64,000 nt of DNA from Palsa-883 sp963826975 (lineage in GTDB: Bacteria > Pseudomonadota > Alphaproteobacteria > Acetobacterales > Acetobacteraceae): contig CAWGZJ010000011.1 in the NCBI GenBank assembly GCA_963826975.1, positions 186,001 to 250,000 of the forward strand. The letters run 5' to 3'. The position numbers were made by a program, and so were the translations under genes. Below, piece by piece: positions 1-8,235 of the stretch. Position 1 is the stretch's first letter, and the number at the start of each line of letters is the position of its first letter. A model generated the notes under the pieces. It was not told the origin of the DNA, did no database searches, and saw only the letters and a list, made by a program, of their open reading frames with translations.

Positions 1-101
1 CTGACATGTCAGCAAGTGCTGCCAGCGGCCTTGTCCTGACCGTTCGGGCCTTCCAGGGGCACTTTGATGTGGCGATGTTCGGTGCCTGCCGCCGGCGTTG
101 C

Positions 102-1241
102 TCAGGCCGCGGCCGGTGCCCAGCGTCGAGGGTGCAGCCTGCTGAGCAGGTATATCGCGGCAACGGCGCCGAGCAGCAGCGCGCCGCCGATCAATGGCCG
201 ATGCACGATCCAGGCAATCGCAATCGTCAACAGCGTGATCGGCACGGCAAGTGTGAGCGCAACCAGGAAGGCCCCGGCGCCGACCAGCAATTCAAGGAAC
301 GGCAACACCGCGAACAGCATCGTCAGCGGGCGGGTCATGCAGACAAAGCCAATCAGCATCATGACGAAACCGACACCACGCAGGATCCAGGTCAGCCGGC
401 CCTCTGATTTCTGCTCGTCATGGAACAGGGCCGATGCGGGGACGACGCCCGGCTCCGCCAGCGCTATCGTGTAACCGTTGCTATCCCGGTATGAGGTCAG
501 CACACCATTGGACTGTGCGCCAGCCACGGAAACGGTCTGCGCCGGAATGGCGGTGAAGGTCACCCGGACATCGCCGATCGCCGGCTGGCCCGGGTTCTGA
601 CCCTGGTAGAATCCGTCCCCGGACGCCTGATAGCCCGTCGGCGGCGGCGATTGCGGTTGCAGCGGGGTGAAAGTCGTTACCTTGTCCAGCAGCGACGGAT
701 CAACCCGATAAGCGCCGAGCTTGACCTCGCCGGCATTGAACGTTGCAGATCGCACCTGCATCGGTGGATTTTGATGACCGTCGCGCACCTTGAACTGGCC
801 CGACGCGATCGGCTGATCCGACCATGCGTGCTGGTAGGTATAGGTGGTTTCAGTCGTCTTCGACCCGCCCACCGATTGCTGGGATTGCGAACTGGTCGTC
901 TCCTTCCATTGATACATTTCCACCGTGCGCGACAACCGCAGCAGTCCATCGCCGGTGACGCTGAAGACGGGGTCGCGGACCGGCGTGGTCGGCTGCATCA
1001 TTCCGGAGACATGCACCAGCTTGCCATTGCCTTGCGGGTCCACCCGCGTGGCGTCCACTTCGACGATGGCAGCGGCGCCGCGTTCGAGTGCGCGGATCGC
1101 GTCTACCGCGCGGCCCTCGTTCCAATACAGCAGGACGATGCTGGCCGGCACCAGGATCAGGCCAATCAGCGCGGCGACCAGACTGCCGCCGAGACGCTGC
1201 AGCCACCCTTCGGTGGTGACTTCGGTGAATTGGTCTGACAT
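102..1241 (-). CDS. TMEM43-family membrane protein
   Basis: The 379-residue product resembles bacterial homologues of the TMEM43/LUMA family (DUF1625). It has one hydrophobic helix near the N-terminus (about residues 18-40), a long soluble middle region (about 45-285), and a cluster of three or four hydrophobic helices at the C-terminus (about 288-365). This order of one helix, a large extracytoplasmic domain and a C-terminal helix bundle is typical of the family. The bacterial role is unknown; a membrane-organising role is inferred from the eukaryotic protein. The start at 1241 gives a sensible N-terminus (MSDQFTEVTTEGW). It appears monocistronic, with about 300 bases of non-coding DNA before the next gene on the same strand. 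Confidence 0.8.
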   Translation of the reverse strand: MSDQFTEVTTEGWLQRLGGSLVAALIGLILVPASIVLLYWNEGRAVDAIRALERGAAAIVEVDATRVDPQGNGKLVHVSGMMQPTTPVRDPVFSVTGDGLLRLSRTVEMYQWKETTSSQSQQSVGGSKTTETTYTYQHAWSDQPIASGQFKVRDGHQNPPMQVRSATFNAGEVKLGAYRVDPSLLDKVTTFTPLQPQSPPPTGYQASGDGFYQGQNPGQPAIGDVRVTFTAIPAQTVSVAGAQSNGVLTSYRDSNGYTIALAEPGVVPASALFHDEQKSEGRLTWILRGVGFVMMLIGFVCMTRPLTMLFAVLPFLELLVGAGAFLVALTLAVPITLLTIAIAWIVHRPLIGGALLLGAVAAIYLLSRLHPRRWAPAAA

Positions 1242-1331
1242 GGCTTGCCTCCCCGGATCGTTCCACGTTACCTCAGCGTCCCCGTTTTGTCATCGTACCG
1301 AGGGTATTTTCGATACGTCGCACGAAAGGAA

Positions 1332-1395
1332 GTCGCGGATGGCCGGCCGGAGCCTGTCCTCGGGCGCTTGACCCAGGGGCCGGCCATGACGGGTG
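1332..1395. repeat. Partial copy of the GCCGGC-type intergenic repeat
   Basis: Within the 296-base gap between the TMEM43 gene and the hydrolase gene lies a palindromic stretch that begins with GGCCGGCCGGAGCC and ends with GGGGCCGGCCATGACGG. It shares the 'GGAGCCTGTCCTCGGGC.CTTGACCC' block with the longer copy at 46.3 kb. I see nothing else in this gap. Confidence 0.55.
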
Positions 1396-1537
1396 GAGAG
1401 TCGGAACTTTCGGCCGCTGGTATTACTTGCCTGTTTCATCCCGCGCCGTTGGCGGCGCGTCGAAGGGGGTGGGTGGCGCAAGGGCTTACCCGCCCTACGG
1501 TGTCGCCAGTCTGGCTTAGGGGTTCAGGTCACCCGGC

Positions 1538-2422
1538 TCAGGCCAGCAGGTCGCGCACGGCCTGCACCACGGGCTCCGGGGTTTCGCGCGCCAGGAAGTG
1601 GCCGGCGACCGGCACTACGCGGCGTTCGTAGCGGGCGGAGAAATGGCGCGCATCGTGTTCGGAGCCGTCCGGTGGGTCGACGCCATCGGCCTGGCCGTGC
1701 GGCACGATCGTGGGAACGGTGATCGTGGGTTGTGCAGCCAGGCGCGTTTCCAGGTGTTCCAGGGCGGGGTCGCCGGGCGCATTGGCGAAGCGATGGCGAT
1801 AGGAATGGACGGTGACCTCGGCGAAGTCCTCGTTGTCGAAACTGGCGGCGGTCTGTTCGAACGTTGCTTCGTCGAATTTCCAGTTCGGCGACCAAAGGCG
1901 CCAGAGCAGGCGGGCGATATCACGGCGATTGGCGCGCAATCCGGCACGGCCGCGCTCTGTGTTGAGATACCACTGGTACCAATAGCGCAGCTCGGTCACC
2001 GCCGAGGCCGGCTGGCCGGAGGCCGGGATGTTCTGGATGTTGTAGCCGGTGATGGAGACCAGGCCGCGCACCCGTTCCGGCCACAGCGCGGCGACGACGC
2101 AGGCGGCGCGGCCACCCCAGTCGTAGCCGCCCAGGATTGCCTGGCCGATGCCCAGCGCGTCCATGAAATCGGCCAGATCAGCGCCAAGCGCGGCCTGCTG
2201 GCCGGAGCGCGGCGTGGCGGGATCGAGGAAACGCGTCGGCCCGTAGCCGCGCAGCCACGGGGTAAGCACGCGGCAGCCCGCTTCGGCGAGCGGCGGCACC
2301 ACGCCGTCCCAGTCGTGCGGGTCGGATGGCCAGCCGTGCAGCAGGATGACCGGCGGGCCGCCCGGTGGGCCGGCTTCCAGATAGGCGATTTCCAGCGCGG
2401 GCGTTCGGATTGTCTTGTGCAT
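1538..2422 (-). CDS. Alpha/beta hydrolase, epoxide hydrolase/dehalogenase-like
   Basis: The 294-residue protein has the alpha/beta-hydrolase plan: an oxyanion-hole HGWP motif near residue 30, a nucleophile elbow GYDWGG with Asp as nucleophile near residue 98, and a C-terminal catalytic His in VAGHFLARE. An Asp nucleophile with a following Trp is characteristic of the epoxide hydrolase and haloalkane dehalogenase group rather than Ser esterases. The substrate cannot be told from sequence. The ATG at 2422 is preferred over a GTG four codons upstream because it puts the conserved first strand close to the N-terminus. It is cytoplasmic, with no signal peptide. The SDR gene upstream on the same strand is 150 bases away, so co-transcription is possible but not shown. 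Confidence 0.85.
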   Translation of the reverse strand: MHKTIRTPALEIAYLEAGPPGGPPVILLHGWPSDPHDWDGVVPPLAEAGCRVLTPWLRGYGPTRFLDPATPRSGQQAALGADLADFMDALGIGQAILGGYDWGGRAACVVAALWPERVRGLVSITGYNIQNIPASGQPASAVTELRYWYQWYLNTERGRAGLRANRRDIARLLWRLWSPNWKFDEATFEQTAASFDNEDFAEVTVHSYRHRFANAPGDPALEHLETRLAAQPTITVPTIVPHGQADGVDPPDGSEHDARHFSARYERRVVPVAGHFLARETPEPVVQAVRDLLA

Positions 2423-2572
2423 GCCGTGGCACACTACAGGGTCGGGCTGAGTTGCCCAAGCCCGCTCGCGACAGCCCAGGCCCGGGGCCCGGGATGCGCG
2501 TCGCGGCGGCCGGTGTCAGAGCGCGGCCGCCGCCCGCTAGTCCGTTATCGCGCGCCCATCATTGCATACCTG

Positions 2573-3376
2573 TCATCGTGGCTGAGCCATGATGGTGGCG
2601 GCTCCGGGGGTCGCGGTACGGCCACCGTCCACGACGTATTGCGCGCCGGTGACGTTGGACGCGAGGTCCGAGCACAGGAACTGCACGACGTTGGCGACCT
2701 CGTCGGCGGTACCGTAACGGCCGAGCGGGATGCTTGCCTGGTAGCGCGCGCCGACCGCGGCGGGATCGCCGGGATTGACCTGTTGCTCGACCGAATGGAT
2801 CATGCGGGTGTCGATCGGGCCGGGACACACCGCGTTGACCCGCACGCCGAATTTGGCCACCTCGCCGGCCGCGGTTTTGGTCAGACCGATCACGGCGTGT
2901 TTGGAGGCGACATAGGCCGGCATGCCGGGCGAGGCCATCAGCCCGGCAACCGAGGCGGTGTTGACGATCGCGCCGCTCTTGCGCTCGATCATCACCGGCA
3001 GCACATGGCGCAGGCCGAGGAACACGCCCTTTACGTTTACGCCCATCACGGCGTCGAACATTGCCTCATCGTATTCGGCGGTAGGCGCGATCTTGCCCTC
3101 GATACCGGCGTTGTTGTGGAAGCAGTCGATGGTGCCGTAGGCGTCGAGTGCGGCTTTCACATAGGCCTGGACGTCGGCGGAACTGGTTACGTCGGCGGCG
3201 ACGAACAGCGCCTGGCCGCCCTGTTGGCGGATCACGCCGGCGGTCGCTTCCCCACCGGCGGCGTCGCGGTCCACCACGACGACCCTGGCACCGTTGCGCG
3301 CGAAACCAATTGCGGTGGCGCGGCCGATGCCGTTGCTGGCTCCGGTGATCAGCGCGACTTTACCTTTGAAGTCCAT
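2573..3376 (-). CDS. SDR family oxidoreductase
   Basis: This is a classical short-chain dehydrogenase/reductase of 267 residues. It has the glycine-rich NAD(P)-binding motif TGASNGIG at the N-terminus, an acidic residue after the second strand (VVDRD) that suggests NAD preference, NNAG near residue 90, the catalytic Ser in NTASVAG, and the YVASK active site. The family oxidises alcohols or reduces ketones, and the substrate is unknown. The start at 3376 (MDFKGKVALITG) is chosen because upstream in-frame codons lack any SDR homology and a GGAG-like site precedes this ATG. The C-terminal ~15 residues after the VDGG motif look like a non-conserved tail. Confidence 0.88.
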   Translation of the reverse strand: MDFKGKVALITGASNGIGRATAIGFARNGARVVVVDRDAAGGEATAGVIRQQGGQALFVAADVTSSADVQAYVKAALDAYGTIDCFHNNAGIEGKIAPTAEYDEAMFDAVMGVNVKGVFLGLRHVLPVMIERKSGAIVNTASVAGLMASPGMPAYVASKHAVIGLTKTAAGEVAKFGVRVNAVCPGPIDTRMIHSVEQQVNPGDPAAVGARYQASIPLGRYGTADEVANVVQFLCSDLASNVTGAQYVVDGGRTATPGAATIMAQPR

Positions 3377-3743
3377 CAGCGTTTCTCCCCTGCGTTGATG
3401 GTGCGACGTTACCACGGGTGCGGCTTGCGGCAAGGAAGCGGGGTTCACCACGGAGATCACGGAGAAGAGGGTGGGATGCGCTGCGCGCGCAGCACCATCG
3501 TCTTTCGAGGTGTGTCGAGGGTAAAGACTGTATATCTGGCCAAGTTATTCGCGGTCCACCGAGATTTCCGGGCAGGCTGGTCGGCACCGACGAAGCGCGC
3601 AGATCTGACGGATCAGCGAGTCGTTATTTCATTTGAGATTGTGGTCCCAGGACGTTGCGCTTTCCTCCCATGCGTAGCAAAGGGGCGTTCAGTTCGTTTT
3701 ATGCGAGATGGCAACCTGCGCATCGACGGGGTCATTTTCGTGG
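3377..3743. other. Intergenic region without a recognisable gene
   Basis: About 370 bases lie between the SDR start and the leader repeat at 3744. There is a short CACCACGGAGATCACGGAG segment (near 3448) resembling half of the CACAGAG-type repeat seen at 54 and 57 kb. Open frames here are short and show no family resemblance. It probably contains the divergent promoters for the SDR gene and the small-protein cluster. Confidence 0.5.
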
Positions 3744-3793
3744 TGTGAAACACTTCAGCGCGTGCGCGCTGTCTGAATGCCACTCTCGGTCTA
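3744..3793 (+). promoter_or_regulatory. Leader repeat, copy 1
   Basis: This ~50-base segment begins TGTGAAACACTTCAG and continues through GTCTGAATGCCACTCTC. It is nearly identical to the segment at 4819-4869. Each copy lies about 45-100 bases upstream of an ATG for a very small exported or membrane protein. The conservation in intergenic DNA, in the same orientation and at a similar distance, suggests a shared promoter or 5'-UTR element. Its actual activity is inferred. Confidence 0.55.
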
Positions 3794-3888
3794 TCGCTGA
3801 GGCTGATGCGAAAGCACTGCACTAGCACTGCACTCGCTGCCGAAAGGGCAACCAAATCCGCGATATGCGGAAACCAACGGAGAGCACC

Positions 3889-4011
3889 ATGAAGAAGTTC
3901 GCTTGTGCCGCCCTGGCTATCTTGGGCGTCGTGCTCGGCACCGTCACCCTCACCCCACCCGCCGATGCCGGTTCGGTTCACCTGTTCCTGTCGTCCACCA
4001 GCAACGGCTGA
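3889..4011 (+). CDS. Small exported peptide (40 residues)
   Basis: The ATG at 3889 follows a GGAGAG ribosome-binding site with good spacing. The 40-residue product has a Lys-Lys N-terminus, a hydrophobic stretch and a probable signal-peptidase site after PADA (residue ~27), which would leave a mature peptide of about 13 residues (GSVHLFLSS...). No family was recognised. It is the first gene after the leader repeat at 3744 and is followed 21 bases later by another predicted secreted protein, so the two may be one transcript. The clear ribosome-binding site and signal peptide argue that it is expressed. Confidence 0.6.
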   Translation: MKKFACAALAILGVVLGTVTLTPPADAGSVHLFLSSTSNG

Positions 4012-4032
4012 CCAAACGCGAGGACCGGGACC

Positions 4033-4305
4033 ATGAAGACCATGCTTATGCTTCACGCGGTCGCGATGATGTTCAGCCTTGGCGTCAATTCGGCCTATGC
4101 GGGTGACGGTGACGGGCAGGCCGCGCGCCCGCCATTCACGTCAATCGAGGCTCAATCACGCTCCGTTTCGCTTGGCGGCCCGCAGACACCCAAGCTGTTC
4201 ATCATCGGCCGGGTCGGGGTTCGTGTGTGGGCTCCCGTACCGCCGCCCTACAGCGCTGAGGCCAACGGGGATGTAACAGGGAGGAATTTTGGGGGCGCAG
4301 GGTGA
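4033..4305 (+). CDS. Predicted secreted protein, 90 residues
   Basis: The product starts MKTMLMLHAV and has a hydrophobic signal sequence ending near NSAYA, followed by an acidic-glycine mature N-terminus (GDGDG). The rest is low in predicted structure, with a short hydrophobic patch (PKLFIIGRVGVRVW) and a proline-rich stretch. No family was recognised. It lies 21 bases after the 40-residue peptide gene and 61 bases before the Gly/His-rich protein gene, in a same-strand group of small exported proteins. Confidence 0.5.
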   Translation: MKTMLMLHAVAMMFSLGVNSAYAGDGDGQAARPPFTSIEAQSRSVSLGGPQTPKLFIIGRVGVRVWAPVPPPYSAEANGDVTGRNFGGAG

Positions 4306-4366
4306 GTCCTTGGCTGTTGGATATCCGATGACGCAATCGGCTGGCGAATGCAAAAAGGAGGGTTCA

Positions 4367-4678
4367 ATGAACCGCAAGCTGTTGATGATTACTGCCTTTG
4401 TTGCCATCGCGCTCACCCCCTCGATCGGCATTGGAACTGCTGCGGCTCACGGCGGAGGTTCTCATGGTGGAGGCTCTCATGGTGGCGGCATTCACGGTGG
4501 AGGTTTTCACGGAGGGGGGTTTCACGCCGGAGGTTTTCACGACCGGGGCTTTTTTGGCAGACGAGGAGTTCGGGGGGATGGATTTAGGTACGGCGGCTTG
4601 TTCGGTGGTTATTATCCCGGATACTACGCATATGGGCAATGTTACCTGACGGTGTATGGTACAACCTATTGCTATTGA
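4367..4678 (+). CDS. Gly/His-rich secreted protein
   Basis: The ATG at 4367 follows an AAGGAGG site, one of the best ribosome-binding sites in the window. The 103-residue product has a signal peptide cleaved near GTAAA, then repeated HGGG(S/I/F) units (about six, residues 28-60), a short basic part, and a Tyr/Gly-rich C-terminus with two Cys (QCYLTVYGTTYCY). His-Gly repeats commonly bind transition metals, so a periplasmic or surface metal-binding role is inferred. Such proteins are often poorly conserved in sequence. The upstream in-frame start at 4289 is rejected because it lacks a ribosome-binding site and would mask the signal peptide. Confidence 0.75.
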   Translation: MNRKLLMITAFVAIALTPSIGIGTAAAHGGGSHGGGSHGGGIHGGGFHGGGFHAGGFHDRGFFGRRGVRGDGFRYGGLFGGYYPGYYAYGQCYLTVYGTTYCY

Positions 4679-4818
4679 TCGTGGAGCATCTTATAGAGTG
4701 TGCGAAGGGGAGCTAGCTCCGACATGTCTAACTCCACTGTTGACCTGTTCTTCGGATATTTGGCGCGAAGCGCTGTGACGCAGGAATTTATGTCCCTATA
4801 AATGATTAACGAAAGAGA

Positions 4819-4869
4819 TGTGAAACACTTCAGAGTGTGCGCACGGTCTGAATGCCACTCTCCGTCTCT
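4819..4869 (+). promoter_or_regulatory. Leader repeat, copy 2
   Basis: This is the second copy of the leader seen at 3744, again starting TGTGAAACACTTCAG and carrying GTCTGAATGCCACTCTC. It is 43 bases upstream of the ATG of a 31-residue membrane peptide. The two copies differ at only a few positions over ~48 bases, although the flanking DNA is unrelated. Confidence 0.55.
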
Positions 4870-4911
4870 CAGCGCGGCTAACCGCTTTGTGCGTCTTCAA
4901 GGAGACCCGAC

Positions 4912-5007
4912 ATGTTCCACCTCACAAGCGTTGTCATTGTCGCGGCATCTCTGTTACTTGCTCTGGTTTGCGTCTTGGCAGCCATCTTCTCCGATACAAC
5001 TGACTGA
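4912..5007 (+). CDS. 31-residue membrane peptide
   Basis: The ATG at 4912 is preceded by AAGGAG at 4899-4904. The product is essentially one hydrophobic helix (about residues 5-25) with a short acidic tail ending SDTTD, so it is expected to sit in the inner membrane as a single-pass peptide. No family was identified. The leader repeat directly upstream and the strong ribosome-binding site support it as a real gene despite its size. Such peptides often tune transporters or sensors, but nothing here shows a partner. Confidence 0.55.
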   Translation: MFHLTSVVIVAASLLLALVCVLAAIFSDTTD

Positions 5008-5180
5008 TAGCTACACCAGCCCAAAATAGCGACGACGATCGTGCGCGATACTTCAGAGTGGACGCCTGCCGTAAGGCAATTCGCCAGGTGTCAGCGAGGT
5101 CGGATCGGAAGCCTTGTAGCTGGCCGCCGTCGAGACAGTTGGTGCTGCGCCCGCGGCTTAATGGATGAGGATTACGGACC

Positions 5181-5471
5181 ATGCGACGGTCCATCGTAGC
5201 TGCTGCATTGGCACTCGGCCTGGTGACGCCGTGGGTGGCGATTCTGCCACTGATCGCACAGCCGAGGCCGGTAAGCTTGTCCCCAATCATATCGAAGGGT
5301 TTGTTCCGTTGCCGCAGGTACCACTGCATCGATCAAACCTGCGCGGCGGAGCTGGCTGAGGTGTTGATCGTCGAGCAGCCGAAGCACGACGCGGCGGCCG
5401 TCGTTGACCGACGCTGCCATCCGGACCTTCGGACGTTCCCAAAAATCGGCACCGAGAGCCAGGCGAATTAG
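5181..5471 (+). CDS. Hypothetical protein with signal-like N-terminus
   Basis: The 96-residue frame starts MRRSIVAAALALG and has a plausible signal sequence to about residue 27, followed by a short Cys-containing region (RCRRYHCIDQTCAAE) with no recognised family. It ends two bases before the GTG of the next gene, which would suit translational coupling. The composition after residue 40 is not convincing, and it may be a decayed gene. The opposite strand is also open here, so confidence is low. Confidence 0.3.
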   Translation: MRRSIVAAALALGLVTPWVAILPLIAQPRPVSLSPIISKGLFRCRRYHCIDQTCAAELAEVLIVEQPKHDAAAVVDRRCHPDLRTFPKIGTESQAN

Positions 5472-5472
5472 C

Positions 5473-5946
5473 GTGCAGCAGGAACACCCCGATCTGCTCG
5501 ATGAGACCGACGACGAAGCTGCCAACCGGCAGACGGCGAGCCTCTGCGCTGTGGCGATCACGCTGCTGCTGCTGGTCGCGGGCCTGTTCCTGGTGCGCGA
5601 ACTGCATGCGAAGGATGCGATCGCGGACTGCCTGATGGACATGCGGGTGAATTGCAACTTGCTGGTGGTCATCTTGCCTGATCCGCCCCCAAAGGATGTC
5701 CTGGCAGTCGTTTCGCAGCGCTCCGATGGGGCACAACGCCGGCGACAAGGCGCGATTGGCTCCAACGAGCAACCAAAGTCGGACCACCCCATGACTGAAG
5801 CGACTCTCAACTCTTCCCCGCCACCGCCAGCGATCAGTCCCGTCAGTTTGTTGGATGCGCGCTACACAGCCGCTGCGCCGGCGTCGTCGCGGCCCAGAAC
5901 AATGGCACGGCGGTCCACACCACCAGTCGATACCTTCGTCAATTGA
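5473..5946 (+). CDS. Small single-pass membrane protein with extended tail
   Basis: Starting from the GTG at 5473, the product has a polar acidic N-terminus, one strong transmembrane helix (about residues 22-41) and the motif DCLMDMRVNC directly after it. A helix followed by DCLM..R.NC is a pattern I know from short alphaproteobacterial membrane proteins, which normally end soon after the Cys. Here a further ~95 residues, rich in Pro and Ser, follow, which may be a read-on tail after loss of the original stop. The function is unknown. It lies in the cluster of small membrane or exported proteins. Confidence 0.5.
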   Translation: MQQEHPDLLDETDDEAANRQTASLCAVAITLLLLVAGLFLVRELHAKDAIADCLMDMRVNCNLLVVILPDPPPKDVLAVVSQRSDGAQRRRQGAIGSNEQPKSDHPMTEATLNSSPPPPAISPVSLLDARYTAAAPASSRPRTMARRSTPPVDTFVN

Positions 5947-5994
5947 GCGCCGCAAGATCGCGTGGCGGCGGCCCTCATCAGTGGAGACATCCAG

Positions 5995-6300
5995 ATGTTC
6001 CGAACCGACGGCAATCCCGAACCGCGTGATTTCGGTCAGGTGATCCGGTTCCTGCACCGGCCGATCCTGTTCCTGGTCGTCACGGTCCTCGTGGGCGCCG
6101 TGGCTGCTGGACTGGTTTTGATCCCCGCTCAGGCTGCGACGATGCAGACTGGTGACGGAACCAGGCCGCGCATAACCGGGCATCGGTTTGAACCGGGGCC
6201 CATCGTGAACGGCCACCACCGCCAACCGACATCCGGCGAAATTGAAGCGCGGACGCGGGAACTTTGGACGCGGAGCAAAACGGGCTCTGGCGCATCCTGA
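5995..6300 (+). CDS. Small membrane protein
   Basis: The ATG at 5995 follows a GGAGA site. The 101-residue product has a soluble N-terminus (about 25 residues), a transmembrane helix (about residues 26-47, ILFLVVTVLVGAVAAG) and a polar C-terminal half. No family was recognised. It lies 49 bases after the preceding small membrane protein gene and may be in the same transcript. The following gene, a GMC oxidoreductase, is 160 bases away and unrelated in type. Confidence 0.45.
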   Translation: MFRTDGNPEPRDFGQVIRFLHRPILFLVVTVLVGAVAAGLVLIPAQAATMQTGDGTRPRITGHRFEPGPIVNGHHRQPTSGEIEARTRELWTRSKTGSGAS

Positions 6301-6460
6301 TTGCAGCGCATGACGTGGCGCAGGGATCGCGGCCCTTCTGCGTGGACTCCGTGGCGATTATTCTTGCGACCATTCCAAGGCCCCGGACCGTCGATCGTTG
6401 CGTCCGGCGCTTCCCTGTCTCGCGCGCCGGAGTTAGGCTGACGCGACGGAGGGACATCAC

Positions 6461-8077
6461 ATGGCTGACTATGACTACATCATCGTGGGGGCCGGCTCGG
6501 CCGGCTGCACGCTCGCCAACCGGCTGAGCGAGGACCCGCGCAACAAAGTCCTGCTGCTGGAAGCGGGGCCGAAGGATCGCAATTTCTGGATCCACATCCC
6601 GGTCGGATTTAATAAACTGCTGAACAACACACGCTACAACTGGTGCTTCAGCACCGAGCCGGAAGACAGCGTCCGCGGCCGGACGATCCCGATCCCGCGC
6701 GGCAAGACACTGGGCGGGTCGAGCTCGATCAACGGCATGCTGTACGTGCGCGGCAATCCGTTGGACTACAACACCTGGTCGCAGTTCGGGAATCGCGGTT
6801 GGTCGTATGATTCCGTACTGCCGTATTTCAGGAAGTCGGAAAACTTCGAGGGACGTGGGGACGATACCCGCGGGCGCGGCGGACCGCTGAATGTTGCCCA
6901 TATGATCGAGCGCCACGAGATCCTGGATGCGGTGATCGATGCCGCCGCGGCCGAGGGGTATCCGAAGAACCCAGACTACAACAGCGGCAGGCAGGAGGGC
7001 TTCGGCTACTACCAGGTGACGCAGAAGGACGGGCGGCGCTGGTCGACGGCGCGCGCGTTCCTCGATCCGGCGCGGTCACGCCCGAACTTGCGCGTGGAGA
7101 CGGAAGCGTTGACCACGCGCGTGATCCTGCAGGGCAAGCGAGCGGTCGGCGTGGCCTATACGCAGCATGGCCAGACGCATGAGGCGCGCTGCGGGCGCGA
7201 GGTGATCCTGTCCGCCGGATCGGTGAAGTCGCCGCATATCCTGGAGCTGTCGGGCATCGGCCAACCGGAGCGGCTGCAGGGCTTCGGCATCACGCCGCTG
7301 CATGAGTTGCCGGGGGTGGGAGAGAACTACCGCGACCATTTCGCACCACGCATGAACTGGCGCGGCACGTTGCCGATCACCTTGAATGAGCAGACTCGCG
7401 GTCTGAACTTCGTCAAGGAGATCATAAAGTACTTCGCGTTGCACAGGGGAATTCTGACTTACACAGCCGGGATCGTCTACGGCTTCGTCAAGACGCGGCC
7501 GGAGCTGGAGGAGTGCGATGTGCAGTATCATTTCGCCCATGCCAGCTACGCCACGGCGGCGACGCGCATCCTGGACAGCGAGCCTGGGATGACGATGACG
7601 ACCTATCAATGCCGGCCGGAGTCGAAGGGGTCGATCCATCTGAAGTCGGCTGATCCGGCGGCCGATCCGGCGATAAGGCCGAACTTCCTGGCCGAGGAGT
7701 TGGATCGGCAGACCGTGGTGGCGGGAATGAAGATCGCCCGGCGCATCATGGAGAACGCCGCGATGGACAAGTACCGCGCGCACGAAATGAATCCCGGGCC
7801 GAAGGTGCAGACCGACGCGGAGTGGCTGGAGTTTGCGCGGAACAATGGACAGACCACGTATCATGTGATCGGGACTTGCAAGATGGGCAGCGATCCGATG
7901 GCGGTGGTGGACGATCAGTTGCGGGTGCACGGGGTGGCGGGGCTGCGCGTGGTGGATGCGTCGATCATGCCGACGATGGTTTCGGGCAATACGAATGCGG
8001 CGGTGATCATGATCGCGGAGAAGGGTGCGGATATGGTTAAGGGGGCGGTGGGGGAGGGGATGAAGGCGGCGGCTTGA
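6461..8077 (+). CDS. GMC family FAD-dependent oxidoreductase
   Basis: The 538-residue protein belongs to the glucose-methanol-choline oxidoreductases, closest in pattern to bacterial choline/alcohol dehydrogenases (BetA, AlkJ). The FAD-binding GAGSAGC motif lies at residues ~9-15 with the following acidic LLLEAG, and the family signature GGSSSING is near residue 87. The C-terminal domain has the catalytic TYHVIGTCKMG His and the VDASIMPTMVSGNTNA block with the second catalytic Asn. A GGAGGG site precedes the ATG. The likely reaction is FAD-dependent oxidation of a primary alcohol, with electrons passed to the respiratory chain. No betB or betI is adjacent, so osmoprotectant synthesis is not indicated. 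Confidence 0.9.
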   Translation: MADYDYIIVGAGSAGCTLANRLSEDPRNKVLLLEAGPKDRNFWIHIPVGFNKLLNNTRYNWCFSTEPEDSVRGRTIPIPRGKTLGGSSSINGMLYVRGNPLDYNTWSQFGNRGWSYDSVLPYFRKSENFEGRGDDTRGRGGPLNVAHMIERHEILDAVIDAAAAEGYPKNPDYNSGRQEGFGYYQVTQKDGRRWSTARAFLDPARSRPNLRVETEALTTRVILQGKRAVGVAYTQHGQTHEARCGREVILSAGSVKSPHILELSGIGQPERLQGFGITPLHELPGVGENYRDHFAPRMNWRGTLPITLNEQTRGLNFVKEIIKYFALHRGILTYTAGIVYGFVKTRPELEECDVQYHFAHASYATAATRILDSEPGMTMTTYQCRPESKGSIHLKSADPAADPAIRPNFLAEELDRQTVVAGMKIARRIMENAAMDKYRAHEMNPGPKVQTDAEWLEFARNNGQTTYHVIGTCKMGSDPMAVVDDQLRVHGVAGLRVVDASIMPTMVSGNTNAAVIMIAEKGADMVKGAVGEGMKAAA

Positions 8078-8097
8078 TGCGGGAGCGACTCTCCCGC

Positions 8098-8222
8098 TTC
8101 CCTTGAGGGCTTGGGCCGCGAAGCGGACCAAGGTTGGGGGGAGGGGTTGGTGCCCGCACCGCACCGAAACCTTGTGCCGCTGAACCCCTCCCCCCAGCCC
8201 CCTCCCTCAAGGGGAGGGGGAG
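8098..8222. repeat. CCCCTCCC inverted-repeat element, copy 1 (variant arm)
   Basis: A ~125-base palindromic element lies between convergent genes. The right arm is the standard form (CCCCTCCCCCCAGCC...CTCAAGGGGAGGGGGAG). The left arm instead carries TTGAGGGCTTGGGCCGCGAAGCGGACCAAGGTTGGGGGGAGGGG, in which a small internal hairpin replaces the GGAGGGGG block. The same variant arm recurs at 20.3 kb. Other family members are at 17.6, 61.0 and 63.1 kb. Confidence 0.8.
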
Positions 8223-8235
8223 AAAATGGCAGCGC

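Noticed and set aside
1598..3748. 716-codon plus-strand open frame opposite the hydrolase and SDR genes
   Set aside because: Both minus-strand genes show full catalytic motifs. The plus frame is low-complexity and spans two unrelated genes and their gap.
3613..4056. 147-codon minus-strand frame overlapping the small-protein cluster
   Set aside because: It conflicts with the leader repeat and a plus-strand gene that has a ribosome-binding site and signal peptide, and no family similarity is seen.
5287..6225. 312-codon minus-strand frame
   Set aside because: It overlaps plus-strand membrane-protein genes with recognisable helices and the DCLM..R.NC motif. Its own translation is Arg/Gln/His-rich noise.
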